Shown: positions 33,861-45,714, counted from the stretch's first letter. The stretch: 64,000 bases of DNA from Closterium sp. Naga37s-1 (GCA_947471745.1 CANJKZ010000473.1:5001-69000); one strand, 5' to 3'. Numbers and translations are program-made. Notes: a model not told the origin generated them from the letters alone.

Positions 33861-36800
33861 TCAAGGGGTGAGCAAGTGAGGCAAGGTAGGCACAAGACCA
33901 AGCTGAGTACAGAAGCGCTGATGATCACAAGGCGCAAGTGCCTTGGTGAAGATATCAGCAGTGTTGGCCTCAGAGGCCACGTACGCAAGCCGCAGCTGAC
34001 CACGCTGCTGTAGCTCACGAGCAAGGAAGTAGCGGAGAGCAATGTACTTCGTTCTGTGCTCCAGTCTCTGCTCTCGACACAAGGCCAGCATGGCCTTGTT
34101 GTCTACGTACAGCACTGGAGGAGAACGAGGCGGCTCTCCGAGGTCAGTCAGCAGGTAGGTGAGCCAGCGAAGCTCCTGTGCAGCCATGGCCCCGGCGTAG
34201 ATCTCAGCCTCACAACTGGAGCCGAGAACAGAAGACGAGCGGGTAGCCCGCCACGAAACAGAGCCGGAACCAAGGCTGAAGGTGTAACCCTGTGACGACC
34301 GCTGCGTAGCCTGGTCGTCAGCCCAAGAAGCGTCTGCGTGCCCAGTGAGGACCACTGGACTCTGCCCTCCAAGCACAAGCCCCATGCCCGACGTACTGCA
34401 CAAGTAACGCAACACCCTCTTCGCTGCAGCCATGTGCTCCGGTCTGTGTCTCCCAGGAGCAACATAGCGTGCAAGAATGCTAAGAGGGTACGCAAGGTCA
34501 GGTCGTGTGCAGGTCATCAGGTACATGAGGCAGCCAACAAGCTCTGGGTACGGGCCACTCGACTCCACGGACTCATCCGAAGGCAGAGCTGAGAGCGAGT
34601 GGCGAGTAGGCAGAGGAGTGGCCTGAGGCGAGGAGTACGTGAAGCCGAAGCGCTGAAGGACCTGCTGCACCATGTGTGACTGAGTCAGGGTAATGGTGCG
34701 GCGTGCTCTGTCCCGGGTGATCTGCAAGCCAAGGTAGCTGCGCAGTTCACCCAGGTCTGTGCACGTGTGTCTCTTCTGCAGCTCGGACTTCACGTGGGCG
34801 AGTCCAGCAGTGTCAGCTGTGGCGAAGACCAAGTCGTCGACGTACACGAGGATGTAGAACGGCGGCAAAGAAGTGTCGGTGCGCAGAAACAGCGACGGGT
34901 CGGCAGTAGAGGGAGCAAACCCAAGAGCCGCAAGTGTAGTCCTCATTGTGTCGTGCCACTCACGCGGTGCCTGGCGGAGACCGTAGACTGGCCGCCGGAG
35001 GCTCCACTGGGTGCCAGGAGGAAAAGACCCAGTGAAGCCAGGTGGACGACGCAGCCAGATCTCGTGCAGGCTGCCCTGCAAGAAAGCAGTGCTGAAGTCA
35101 AGAGAGTGCAGCTCGTAGTCGCGGTGAGCAGCTATGTGCAGCAGTACCCGAAGAGTGGTCATCTTCGGGGTGGGAGAGAAGGTCTGAAAGTAGTCAACTC
35201 CCTGCCGCTGACTGAAGCCACGGGCCACGTAACGCGCCTTGAAGACAGGCGGAGAACCCGGCGGCCGCTTCACCCTGAAAATCCACATGCCACTGACGAT
35301 GTTCGCCCCAGGCGGGGGAACCTCGTCAACGTAGGTGCCTGTGGACTTCCAGGAAGCCATCTCTGCGTCCATAGCTGCCTGCCACTGAGAGGAGTAGGGA
35401 CCCTCTATCGCCTCCGCGTAAGAGCGCGGAGTCGGGATGTCAAGTGCATCCGGGTCTCCCTCAGGGGTAAGCAGTACGGACACGAGATGAGGTGAAGCAG
35501 CAGCCAAACACTGGAACTCCTCCTGCCTGTCCTCAAGGACGTCCGTGCCAAGGGCACACTCACCCCCGACGGACGGAGGACAGACAGTCTCAGACTCAGC
35601 AACAAGACTAGCAGCGTAGTCTAGACGACAGCGAGCAGCAAAGTCGACGAGCTCAGTAACTAGGGCAGACGCAGCAGTGGACTCAAAGGAAGGGTCAGTG
35701 ACAACAGTAGCAAGGAGACGCGTGACAGTAGGACTGGCAGCACGAAGAGAGTCCGACTCCGGGTCAGGAAGAGCAGGAAGAGAGGACTCAGGAGGAGAAG
35801 GCAAAGGGGCATGCAGAGGAGCAGTGGACGGACGTAGAGACATCCGGTGCGTGCCAGGGACAGGAGGAGGACGCTGACGCGAACCACGACCACTAGTGCG
35901 AGCAGCACGGACAGGCGACGCAGGGCGAGACGCTGGCTCACGACGCTCAGCAAGACCTCCAGTAGGACCAGTGTAGGGAGAAGGAGCAGGCAGTGGGGAG
36001 GCCGGCTGTAACTGTAACTGTGACGGGACAGGCTGTGGACACTCTAAGGGAGGAGGAGGACCAGTAGAAGGCGGGAGACCAAGAACCTGCTGAAGGAGCG
36101 GAACGAAGTACGGCCGAGGCCGCGCGGCGACTCCAGACACAGCAGGAACAGCACCAGTACCCCCAGCGGCAGCACCAGCGCCAGCAGCACCTCCAGCTCC
36201 AGTACCTCCAGCAGCACCAGTAGCACCCCCAGCAGGACCGCCTCCAGGACCGACAGCAGTAGCCTCAGCGCCAACACCCTCAGCAGCTCCAGCTCCAGTC
36301 GTACCCGCAGGCCTAGCAGCTCCAGTACTCCCAGTACGAGCACCTCCGGGACCCGCGGCACCAGCACCCTCAGCAGTCAAAGAACCTCCAGCTCCAGCAG
36401 CACGCCTCCAGCGCCGGGCAAACCACTCGCGCAGCTCCTGTGGAGAGAGTGGCTTCCGCCGAGACGAAGCACCCGGAGAACCTCCAGGCTCAGCACCGCC
36501 AGACGCCACACGAGCAGGCCCAGCTCCCTCAAGCTCCGCACCCCCAGGCTCAGCACCTCCAGGCGTAGCACCCCCCGGCTCAGCACCCCCAGGCTCAGGA
36601 CCCCCAGTAGTAGCACCCTCAGGCTCAGCACCCCCAGGCGTAGCACCCACACGCTCAGCACCCCCAGAGTCAGCACCCCCAGGCTCAGCACCCTCAGCAG
36701 CACCAGAGTCACCAGTAACCTCGACAGGCTCGACTGCGTCTACCTGGGACACACCTGAAGGGGCAGGACCCTGAGGGGGGAGGGGGTCTACCGGGGGGGG

Positions 36801-38709
36801 ACCTGGCACAAGGAAGAGCGGTGGCGGGGGGAGGGACGGAGTGCGGTAGGGGAAGAGGCGGTAGTAGGGGACCGACTCGTCAAACGTGACGTCCTGGGAG
36901 GACAGAACACGGCGAGAGGTGGGGTGGTAGAACTGCCACCCTGGCGCGTCAGGGGGGAAGCCAAGGAAGACGCAAGGAGCAGCACGAGGGGACAGCTTGT
37001 CCGCAGACAAGTCGCGGACAAACGCCCGAGATCCCCAGACACGGAACGCAGACGCATCGCCAACCTTCCCCGTCCACAGCAAAGCTGGGGAGGTCTCCGG
37101 CATGGAGACCCTGGGGTGAAGGTTGATCTGATGCGCCGCGTACCGAACCGCAAATGGCCACAGAAAATGGGGGGCAGCCGCATGCATCATGGACGTACGG
37201 GCGACGTCCATGACCATGCCAATGCGGCGCTCAGCACTCCCATTTTGCTGTGGAGAGTCCGGAAGCGTGAAGGTCTGGCGGATGCCTCGTGCACGACAGT
37301 AGGCTCGCAGAAGGCCAGAGGAGAACTCTCCACCTCTGTCAGAGTGCAGACGCAGAACAGGAAAGTCCGAGCCGAAGCTCTGCCTGAGCTGGAGACGAGC
37401 TGCGCGGATCCAGTCGATCAACACCTCAGTGACATCACCCTTGCTGCGCAAGGGGAAGACTGTGGTGTAACGCGAGTAGTCGTCAACCACCAGCAGGAAG
37501 TAGCGCTCGTGACCCTGTCCACGGACGCGGGCCGGGCCCCACACGTCCATGTGAAGCGTCTGCAGCGGGGCCTCTGTCGGAGGAAACTGGGAGGAGTGAG
37601 GGGCAGCCCGCTGCCGCCCCTCGACACAGGGGACGCAGGTAGGGCCAGGCCCCGGAGGAAGGGGAGGGAGGGACCGGGGAAGACCAGAGACAAGGACACG
37701 GGAGGCCATGCCTCGGAGACGAGGCAGGGAGGGGTGACCAAGGCGGTGGTGCCAGAGGAGAGTCTCGTGAGACAGAAGGCGACACGAACAGGGGGCAGAC
37801 TCAGGACCAGACCTGGACGCTGCAGCAAACACCTGACCCGACGCAGCTACCTGACCAGACGCAGTGACTGGATGAGACGCAGTGGTCAGTGTGTACAGGC
37901 TCGACCCCGGCCGACGTGTAAACGTGGCCAGGTGTCGGCCTGTCCGAGCGTCCGTGCAGTGGGTCACCCGCTGACTCGCAGGAGTGAACTGGTGAACCCC
38001 CGCATCCTGTAGGTCAGCACTACTCACCAAGTTCGTAGAGAACGAGAGGAGGTAAAGACCAGACAGGGTGCCAGAGGGGGCTGCTGGACACGGGAGGACA
38101 GTGGAGAAGTGAGCAAGGACAGGACCCCCAGAGGGGTCTGCCAGAGAGACTGCAACTGGCCGGCCAAGCGGCGTGAGTCTGGTGCGGTCTCGAAAGAAGG
38201 AGCGAGAAGCCCCCGAGTCAAGGGTGAAGGTGTGGGAGGCCGAAGCTGACGCAGAACCTGAGAGAGCAGACTCACCAGCACCTGAGGGAGCAGACGCACG
38301 AGCACCTAGAGCAGCAGCCTCGCTAGCACCTAGAGCAGCAGCCTCACCAGTACCTAGAGCAGCAGACTCAATGCCCGGGTCGGGCGGAAAACACCGGTAA
38401 CAGTCACCCTCATCACTAATAGTCACAGTATACATGGCAGCAAGAATAGCATCAAAGTCAAGGTCAAAGACAGCTACACCCGCCCTAGACAGCTCACCCC
38501 AGCGGGGGATCTCAGTGGCCTCAGGGAACTGGTGACGCCAAGCGTCCGTCAGGCGGCCAAAGCAGCGCTGGGTGGAGTGCGCACCCCCGCACTGGTCACC
38601 CGCGCGGTCGCCGGTGCGGAGGACGTAGGTGCACGGACCAGTACCCCCACCCCTCTGGCGTGCAGTGTACCACTCACGGAGCTGCTGAGGGGAGGGGATG
38701 TCACGAGTG

Positions 38710-38741
<32 letters not shown>

Positions 38742-39767
38742 CTGACCACCACCGGAGCCGACCCTCTGCGCAGCGCCACCCCGACCAGCTCCACCTCCTC
38801 CGCCGCCTCCTCCTCCACCGCCGCCACCTCCGCTCCCACCGCCACCGCCGCCTCCGCCTCCGCCTCCACTGCCGCCACCGACACCTCCACCCCCGCCACC
38901 ACCCCCACCGCCACCCCCACCCCCTCCACCGCCTCCACCTCCGCCTCCACCGCCCCCGCTAGCTCCTCCAGTGCCCCTGCCCCCCGTGCCCTTGCCAGGG
39001 CGACGTCTCCCGCTAGGGGTAGACGCCGCACCGACCGACTCAAGCCCAACGAGGTCGGCCGCAGTAGCAGAGGCAACAGAGGGCAAAAGGGGGGAGGGGG
39101 AACACCCCTCAAAGATGGGGGTGCGAGGGTCACCACGAGAGGCTCCTACAGCGACTATGCTCTTCTCTGCTGCTAGGAGGGACTTCTCGAGGAGGTCAAC
39201 GGTGAGAGTGGTGGGGCAAACTGAGAGGAAGTGGTCCCTGACTACGCGAAGGGAGTCAGGGAGCCGGGTGACTATGTAGTAGAGGGTGATGTACATGGGG
39301 GGGGGGTTCTTGGCGCAGAACTCAGCAGGAAGCGCAGCGCGGTAGCGAGTGTCACTAGTGCGGAGGTGCGTAATGAGGTCAGCGACTGTGGGAAAGGCAG
39401 AAAGGTCAGGGAAGAGGTACGGTAGCATGAGGCGGCTCAGTGCAGCAGTGGCAGGGGAGGAGTAGCGCGCAACTACAGCGTCGTACAAGGTCTGAGCACT
39501 CTTGTACTGGCTAAAGTGCGCACGCTCAGAGGTAGGCAGGTGGCGACGCACAGCAAGACGTACAGCAGCATCGCGCGTGGCCCACTGTGAGCGAACAGTG
39601 GCGTCAGCATCAGCAGCGGGGGCAGGAGAGGCACCAGAAGTGAGGTCAAAGAGGGAGAGGCCGTCTGCCCTGTCGCACTGTAAGAAAAGCTGCAGGTCAT
39701 CTATCCAGACATCAAAGTCAATGGCCCGACCCTCAGCGTCAAAAGCGAGGACACTAGGGGTAGCCAT
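33861..39767 (-). CDS. Copia B Gag-Pol polyprotein (1968 residues)
   Basis: This single frame encodes the virion protein and all enzymes for retrotransposition. Approximate residues: Gag N-terminal domain 1-215; poly-Gly 270-330 and poly-Gln 344-353; PQQLREWY motif 361; knuckle-like C-X13-C-X3-H-X4-C 380-403; protease LDSGAS 517; pre-integrase HH-CC LWHHRLGHPS 673 to CVPC 715; integrase core 735-870 with D742, D811 and E847; Gly/Ala/Pro hinge about 985-1430 with a second motif PQELREWF near 1110; RT 1466-1710 with D1558 in LDFSTAFLQG and YVDD 1643-1646; RNase H 1745-1945 with HADASWADD, CEAEIY and YVDNKA. Domain order is Copia type. It is about 600 residues longer than typical Copia polyproteins, mainly from the hinge and poly-Gly. 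LHEIW lacks one Glu found in elements A and D. No frameshift separates Gag from Pol, so another means of adjusting the ratio would be needed. Confidence 0.95.
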
Positions 39768-39799
39768 GACAGTAGTAGACTAGCAGCGCAAACAGTAGG

Positions 39800-40800
39800 G
39801 TGAGGGCAGTGCTGTGAAAGGGGCGCTGCTCTTACCGGACAGGGCGGCTCGGGTGGCTCGGCTGCAGGGCGGCTCGGCGGCTCGGCTGCTGGGCGGCTCG
39901 GCGGCTCGGCGGCTCGGTTGCTGGGCGGCTCGGCGGCTCGGCTGCTGGGCGGCTCGGTGGCTCGGCTGCTGGGCGGCTCGGCTGCTGGGCGGTTCGGCGG
40001 CTGGGCGGCTCGGCTGCTCGGCGGCTCGGCGGCTCGGCCGTTCGGCTGCGACTGCTGCTGCAGAGACGGCGGCGGCTGCTGCCTCAGGGACGGCAGCGGC
40101 CGGCCGCTAGGGGCCGCGTCAGGTGCAGGAGAGGGCCGCGTGAGGGGCGGTGTAGGGGGCCGCGGCAGGGGCGGCGAAGGGGCCGCGTCAGGGGCCGCGT
40201 CAGGGGCCGCGGCAGGGGCCGCGGCAGGGGCCGCGGCAGGGGCCGCGTCAGGGGCCGCGTCAGGGGCCGCGTCAGGGGCCGCGTCAGGGGCCGCGTCAGG
40301 GGCCGCGTCAGGGGCGGCGTAGGGGCCGCGTCAGGGGCCGCGTCAGGGGCCTCGTCAGGGGCCGCGGCAGGGGCCGCGTCAGGGGCCGCGTCAGGGGCGG
40401 CGTCAGGGGCGGCGTAGGGGCCGCGGTAGTGGCGGCGGAGGGGCCGCGTCAGGGGCCGCGTCAGGGGCCGCCTCAGGGGCAGCGTAGGGGCCGCGTAGGG
40501 GCCGCGTCAGGGGCCGCGGCAGGGGCCGCGTCAGGGGCTGCGTAGGGGCCGCGTCAGGGGCCGCGTTGGGGCCGCGTCAGGGGCCGCGTTGGGGCCGCGT
40601 CAGGGGCCGCGTAGGGGCCACGTCAGGGGCCGCGTCAGAGGCCACGTAGGGGCCGCGTCAGGGGCGACGTAGGGGCCGGGTAGGGGCCGCGTAGGGGCCG
40701 CGTAGGGGCCGCGTAGGGGTCGCGTAGGGGCCGCTAGGGGGGGGCTGCAAAAAAAAAATTAGGGCAGGGGCGCAATGCGCGTCGGGCAGCTAAAAAAAAA
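39800..40800 (-). repeat. Copia B leader minisatellites
   Basis: Between the primer site and Gag lie a CGGCTGCTGGGCGGCTCGG-type repeat (about 39835-40045) and a long 12-bp GGGGCCGCGTCA-type repeat with GTAG and GCAG variants (about 40120-40735), then short A-runs. GC content is extreme, and long Gly/Ala/Ser frames are repeat artefacts. Confidence 0.85.
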
Positions 40801-40846
40801 AATTCGTTATGGTGGGCCCTTAGGAAGGAACGGTCCCATGTAGGAA

Positions 40847-40861
40847 CCCGCTCTGATACCA
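40847..40861 (-). other. Primer binding site of Copia B (initiator Met tRNA)
   Basis: The minus strand reads TGGTATCAGAGCGGG right after the LTR. Its first 12 bases are the perfect complement of the plant initiator-Met tRNA 3' end. Confidence 0.93.
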
Positions 40862-40990
40862 TGTGAATTAAGAAAACAGGAATGAATTGACTAAGTGAAA
40901 GTTGGGTACAAAAAGCAAACCCTAGAAAACTGTACCCCATATGTGCTACCCCACTATAGCCTACAGTAGCTATGTCATATAAATCTGACA
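40862..40990 (-). repeat. 5' LTR of Copia B (129 bp)
   Basis: Same ends and length as the 3' LTR with a single substitution. On the element strand it runs TGTCAGATTT to TTAATTCACA. Confidence 0.95.
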
Positions 40991-42385
40991 CTCAGTTGAA
41001 CTTATTGAAGTTGTTCATGATAATTTATATTGCTATCGAATGTTTCTAAGATAACATATATATTTTTCACGATGTTATTACTCTTAAAACTATGTATTCT
41101 GTCATACAAAAGTTATGCTGTTATATGTTCTATGTTATTACTATTGGAACATGTTTTAAGCATTTGTTATATATGTTATCGAGCGTGCATTGTGACGAGC
41201 TAGCATCGTGACGAGCGAGCATCGTGACGAGCGAGCATCGTGACGAGCGAGCATCGTGACGAACGAGCATCGTGACGAGCGAGCATCGTGACGAGCGAGC
41301 ATCGTGACGAGCGAGCATCGTGACGAGCGAGCATCGTGACGAGCGAGCATCGTGACGAGGGAGCATCGTGACGAGGGAGCATCGTGACCAGGAGCATCGT
41401 GACGAGCGAGCATCGTGACGAGCGAGCATCGTGACGAGCGAGCATCGTGACGAGCGAGCATCGTGACGAGCGAGCATCGTGACGAGCGAGCATCGTGACG
41501 AGCGAGCATCGTGACGAGCGAGCATCGTGACGAGCGAGCATCGTGACGAGCGAGCATCGTGACGAGCGAGCATCGTGACGAGGAGCATCGTGACGAGCGA
41601 GCATCGTGACGAGCGAGCATCGTGACGAGCGAGCATCGTGACGAGCGAGCATCGTGACGAGCGAGCATCGTGACGAGCGAGCATCGTGACGAGCTAGCAT
41701 CGTGACGAGCGAGCATCGTGACGAGCGAGCATCGTGACGAACGAGCATCGTGACGAGCATCGTGACGAGCGAGCATCGTGACGAGCGAGCATCGTGACGA
41801 GCGAGCATCGTGACGAGCGAGCATCGTGACGAGGGAGCATCGTGACGAGGGAGCATCGTGACCAGGAGCATCGTGACGAGCGAGCATCGTGACGAGCGAG
41901 CATCGTGACGAGCGAGCATCGTGACTAGCGAGCATCGTGACGAGCGAGCATCGTGACGAGCGAGCATCGTGACGAGGAGCATCGTGACGAGGGAGCATCG
42001 TGACGAGGGAGCATCGTGACGAGCGAGCATCGTGACGAGCGAGCATCGTGACGAGCGAGCATCGTGACGAGCGAGCATCGTGACGAGCGAGCATCGTGAC
42101 GAGCGAGCATCGCGACGAGCGAGCATCGCGACGAGCGAGCATCGCGACGAGCGAGCATTGCGACGAGCGAGCATCGCGACGAGCGAGCATCGTGACGAGC
42201 GAGCATCGTGACGAGCGAGCATCGTGACGAGCGAGCATCGTGACGAGCGAGCATCGTGACGAGCGAGCATCGTGACAGGTTTCTATTTATATCTGGTAGT
42301 TTGTTATAAGTTCTTTCCATATAAATATATATAAATCTATATCTAAACTCTAATTTGTAAAAGAACATTTGATCACATGAAATCT
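40991..42385. repeat. Composite block 1, right part, with 16-bp minisatellite (about 68 copies)
   Basis: AT-rich sequence (40991-41185) with GATAACATATATATTTTTCA and TATGCTGTTATATGTTC, then the tandem unit GAGCATCGTGACGAGC (about 41186-42277), then an AT-rich tail that repeats the motif after the two-copy array at 33351. Register slips (GAGGAGC, GACCAGGAGC) recur about 480 bp apart, showing internal block duplication. A run near 42100-42180 carries CGCGAC in place of CGTGAC. Long MLARHDARSS-type frames are artefacts of a 16-bp unit. Confidence 0.92.
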
Positions 42386-43567
42386 GATGGCCGTGTCTGT
42401 CGACAAATGCTAAAGAAGCGCTCGGATCCCTATACGCGTAGCGAAAAGCGTTGAACGACATGAATGTTGTTGCATATTCGGGTGGCCGCAAATATACCTA
42501 CCAACGCAATTCCGGCTTGGTTCGCGCGCACAGAAAAGTTCGCCGCATGCGACGACGGCCGCGTGTGCCGACAGATGCAAAGGAAGTGCTCAGATCCATA
42601 TAGGCATAGGGAAAAGCGTCGAACGACATGAATTTCGTTGCTTATTCGGGTGGCCCATGCTGAAATACACCTACCAGAGCAATTCCGGCTTGGTTCGCGC
42701 GAACAGAAAAGTTAGGCTCCTGCGACGACGGCCGTGTCTGCCGACAAATGCTAAGGAAGTGCTCGGATCCCTATAGGCGTAGGGAAAGGCGTCGAACGAC
42801 ATGAATTTCGTTGCATATTCTGGTGGCCCATGCTGAAATACACCTACGAGAGCAATTCCGGCTTGGTTCGCGCGCACAGAAAAATTCGGCACCTGCGATG
42901 ACGGCCGCGTCTGCCGACAAATGCTAAGGAAGCGCATGGGTCCCTATAGGCGTACGGAAAAGCGTCGAACGCCCTAAAATTCATTGCATATTCGGGTGGC
43001 CCTTGCTCAAATACACTGACCAGGGCAGTTTCGGCTTGGTTTGCGTGCACAGAAAAGTTTGGCGCCTGCGACGACGGCCGCGTGTGCCAACAGATGCAAA
43101 GGAAGCGCTCGGATCCCTATAGGCGTAGGGAAAGGAGTCGAACGACCTGAGTGTTGTTGCTTATACAGGTGGCCTGTGCTTAAATACACCTAAGTTCGGC
43201 GTCTGCGATGACGGCCGCGTCTGCCGCCAAATGCTAAAGAAGCGCTCGGATCCCTATAGGCGTAGGGAAAAGAGTCGATTGACCTGAGTGTTGTTGCTTA
43301 TTCGGGTGGCCCGTGCTTAAATACACTTACCAGAGCAATTCCGGCTTGGTTCGCGCGCACAGAAAAGTTCGGCGCCTGCGATGACGGCCGCGACTGCCGA
43401 CAAATGCTAAGGAAGCGCACGGATCCCTATAGGCGTAGGGAAAAGCATCAAACGACATGAATGTTGTTGCTTATTCGGATGGCACATGCTTAAATACACC
43501 TACCAGAGCAATTTCGGGTTGGTTCGCGCGCACAAAAAAGTTCGGCGCTTGCGATGACGGTTGCGTC
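42386..43567 (+). repeat. 173-bp satellite, plus orientation (about 6.8 monomers)
   Basis: Landmarks as in the main array, starting at CTGATGGCCGTGTCTG and ending at GATGACGGTTGCGTC, where element D is inserted. One monomer near 43190 lacks part of its sequence. Confidence 0.9.
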
Positions 43568-43708
43568 TCTTAGAAGCTAGGTGAGGAAAAGATGAGTAGA
43601 CTATCGAGAGAAATTGTACAAGAGGGAAAACCCTAAGGGGTTATACCCCACAGTATCTACCCCAGTACAGCCTACCATTAATATAACACATATAATATAT
43701 GTTAGACA
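43568..43708 (-). repeat. 3' LTR of Copia D (141 bp)
   Basis: TCTTAGAAGC to TATGTTAGACA in plus coordinates, with the telo-box-like AAAACCCTAAGG. The outer TC means the element-strand 3' end is GA. Confidence 0.9.
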
Positions 43709-43720
43709 CACCCCCATAGG
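43709..43720 (-). other. Polypurine tract of Copia D
   Basis: The minus strand reads CCTATGGGGGTG immediately before the 3' LTR, as in the other elements. Confidence 0.75.
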
Positions 43721-44084
43721 CAAAGTGGGGGAGAGCAAGAGGTCACAAGACCAGTCAAGAAAGCAAAGCAATCTCAGGGTGGATCACAACGTCACCACAC
43801 ACTCTGAGCACAAGTAAAGGGCCACAAGGCCAGTTCACATGCAAGGATATATATGTAGCAATAACAGTACAGTGATGACTACCTAGCAAGAGCCAACATA
43901 CAGGTATATATATAGGTCAGAGTACAAGCAAAAGCTACAGCAAGTGTGGAAACGTAGGTACAAGGCCTAACAGGGTACAAAAGCGCTGATGATCACCAGA
44001 CGGAAGTGCCTTGGTGAATATATCAGTAGTGTTGGCCCGAGTGGCCACGTGACGAAGACGAAGCTGGCCTCGCTGCTGCAACTC

Positions 44085-44500
44085 TCAAGCCAGGAAGTAA
44101 CGCAGAGCGATGTGCTTCGTTCTGTGCTCCAGTCTGTGCTCCTCAAACAAGGCAATCGCCGCCTTGTTGTCAACGTACAGAATTAGAGGATAACGAGGCC
44201 GCTCACCCAAGTCAGTCAGCAGGTAGGTGAGCCAGCGTAGCTCCTGTGCAGCCATGGCGGTGGCGTAGATCTCAGCCTCACAACTGGAGCTGAGAACAGA
44301 AGACGAGCGAGTAGACCGCCAAGAAACAGAGCCAGAGCCAAGGCTGAAGGTGTAACCCTGTGACGACCGCTGTGTAGTCTGGTCGTCAACCCAAGACGCG
44401 TCTGAGTGCCCAGTGAGGACCACCTCACTCCGTCCTCCAAGCACGAGCCCCATGCCTGATGTACTGCACAGGTAGCGCAACATCCATGTGCACCTTTCGG
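44085..44500 (-). pseudogene. Copia D RNase H segment
   Basis: It reads MLRYLCSTSGMGLVLGG, HSDASWVDD, CEAEIYATAMAAQE and LYVDNKAAIALF and ends at KHIALRYFLA, where an Arg codon has become TGA. It is separated from the RT frame by a 14-bp deletion near 44480 (HMDAAKRV lost in part). Confidence 0.85.
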
Positions 44501-45714
44501 TGCCTGCCAGGAGCCACGTAACGAGCCAAAAGACCAAGAGGGTATGTGAGGTCAGGTCGAGTGCAGGTCATCAGGTACATGAGGCAGCCAACTAGCTCTG
44601 GGTAAGGACCACTCGGCTCTACGGACTCGTCCGAAGGTGGAGCTGAGAGCGAGTGACCTGTAGCCAGAGGAGTGGCCTGCGGGGAGGACCAGGAGAAGCC
44701 GAAGCGCTGAAGGACCTGCTGCACCATGTGTGACTGAGTCAGGGTGATGGTGCTGTGTGCTCTGTCCCGGGTGATCTGCAAGCCAAGGTAGCTACGCTGC
44801 TCACCCAGGTCTGTGCACGTGTGTCTCTTCTGCAGCTCCGACTTCACCTGAGCGAGAGCCTCAGTGTCAGCAGTGGCAAAGACCAAGTCGTCGACGTACA
44901 CAAGGATGTAGAACGGCGGCAGCGAAGTGTCGGTGCGCAGAAACAGCGACGGGTCAGCAGTCGAAGGAGCAAACCCAAGAGCCGCAAGCGTCGTCCTCAG
45001 TGTGTCGTGCCACTCACGAGGCGCCTGGCGGAGACCGTAGACTGGCCGCCGGAGGCTCCACTGGGTACCAGGAGGAAACGACCCAGTGAAGCCAGGTGGG
45101 CGGCGCAGCCAGATCTCCTCGTGCAGGCTGCCCTGTAAGAAGGCTGTGCTGAAGTCAAGAGAGTGAAGCTCGTAGTCACGCTGAGCGGCAACGTGCAGCA
45201 GCACCCGAAGAGTGGTCATCTTCGGGGTGGGGGAGAAGGTCTGGAAGAAGTCAACTCCCTCTCGCTGACTGAAGCCTCGAGCAACGTAACGAGCCTTGAA
45301 GACAGGCGGAGAATCCGGCGGCCGCTTCACCCTGAAAATCCACATGCCATCGACGATGTTCGCCCCAGGAGGGGGAACCTCATCGACGTAAGTGCCTGTG
45401 GACTTCCAGGATGCCATCTCTGCGTCCATGGCTGTCTGCCACTGAGAGGAGTACTCACCCGCGATCGTCTCAGCGTAAGAGCGCGGGGTCGGGATGTCTG
45501 GTGCATCCGGGTCTCCCTCAGGGGCAAGCAGCATGGCCACGAGATGAGGCGCAGCGACTACAAGACACTCGCGGGGCGAAGTGTGCAGGGCGAGGCGGTG
45601 GCACACAGGGAGGGCAGGGCACGCGCGGCTGCGAGCTGCGCGCGGGCTGGTAGGGCGCGGCGCGGGCTGTGCGGGCAGTGCGCGAGCTGCGCGCGGGCCG
45701 CGCGGGCGGCGCAC
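44425..45714 (-). pseudogene. Copia D leader-RT fusion frame
   Basis: The frame opens in the Arg/Ala/Pro-rich leader and enters conserved sequence at AAPHLVAMLLAPEGDPDAPD. It then covers the RT: LDFSTAFLQG, LHEEIWLRRPPGF, YGLRQAPREWH, YVDDLVFA, through LVGCLMYLMTCTRPDL. RT motifs are complete but no Gag precedes them. The final ~20 residues are out of frame after the 14-bp deletion, and the first Met is probably not a real start. Confidence 0.82.

Larger units (their letters stand above)
33521..40990 (-). mobile_element. Copia element B, intact, 7.47 kb
   Basis: A complete Ty1/copia element on the minus strand: 5' LTR 40862-40990, primer site, GC-rich leader, one uninterrupted polyprotein, polypurine tract, and 3' LTR 33521-33649. 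The target duplication CTCAG is at 33516-33520 and 40991-40995, and the two paralogous composite blocks each have a single uninterrupted CTCAG there. The LTRs differ at one of 129 positions, so insertion was recent, and the element looks potentially autonomous. Confidence 0.96.

Noticed and set aside
36924..38012. 362-residue plus-strand frame opposite Copia B, and its mirror at 54119-55207 opposite C
   Set aside because: Open antisense frames across the GC-rich integrase region. They appear in both elements because the elements are homologous, not because a second protein is encoded.
39814..40322. Gly/Ala/Ser-rich frames in the Copia B leader
   Set aside because: Tandem 12-bp and ~20-bp leader repeats with no conserved counterpart in A, C or D.
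41130..42491. MLARHDARSSRCSLVT-type frames here and at 46789-47602 and 58132-58869
   Set aside because: The 16-bp unit gives a 16-residue repeat in every minus-strand frame. This is an array artefact, not a repeat protein.
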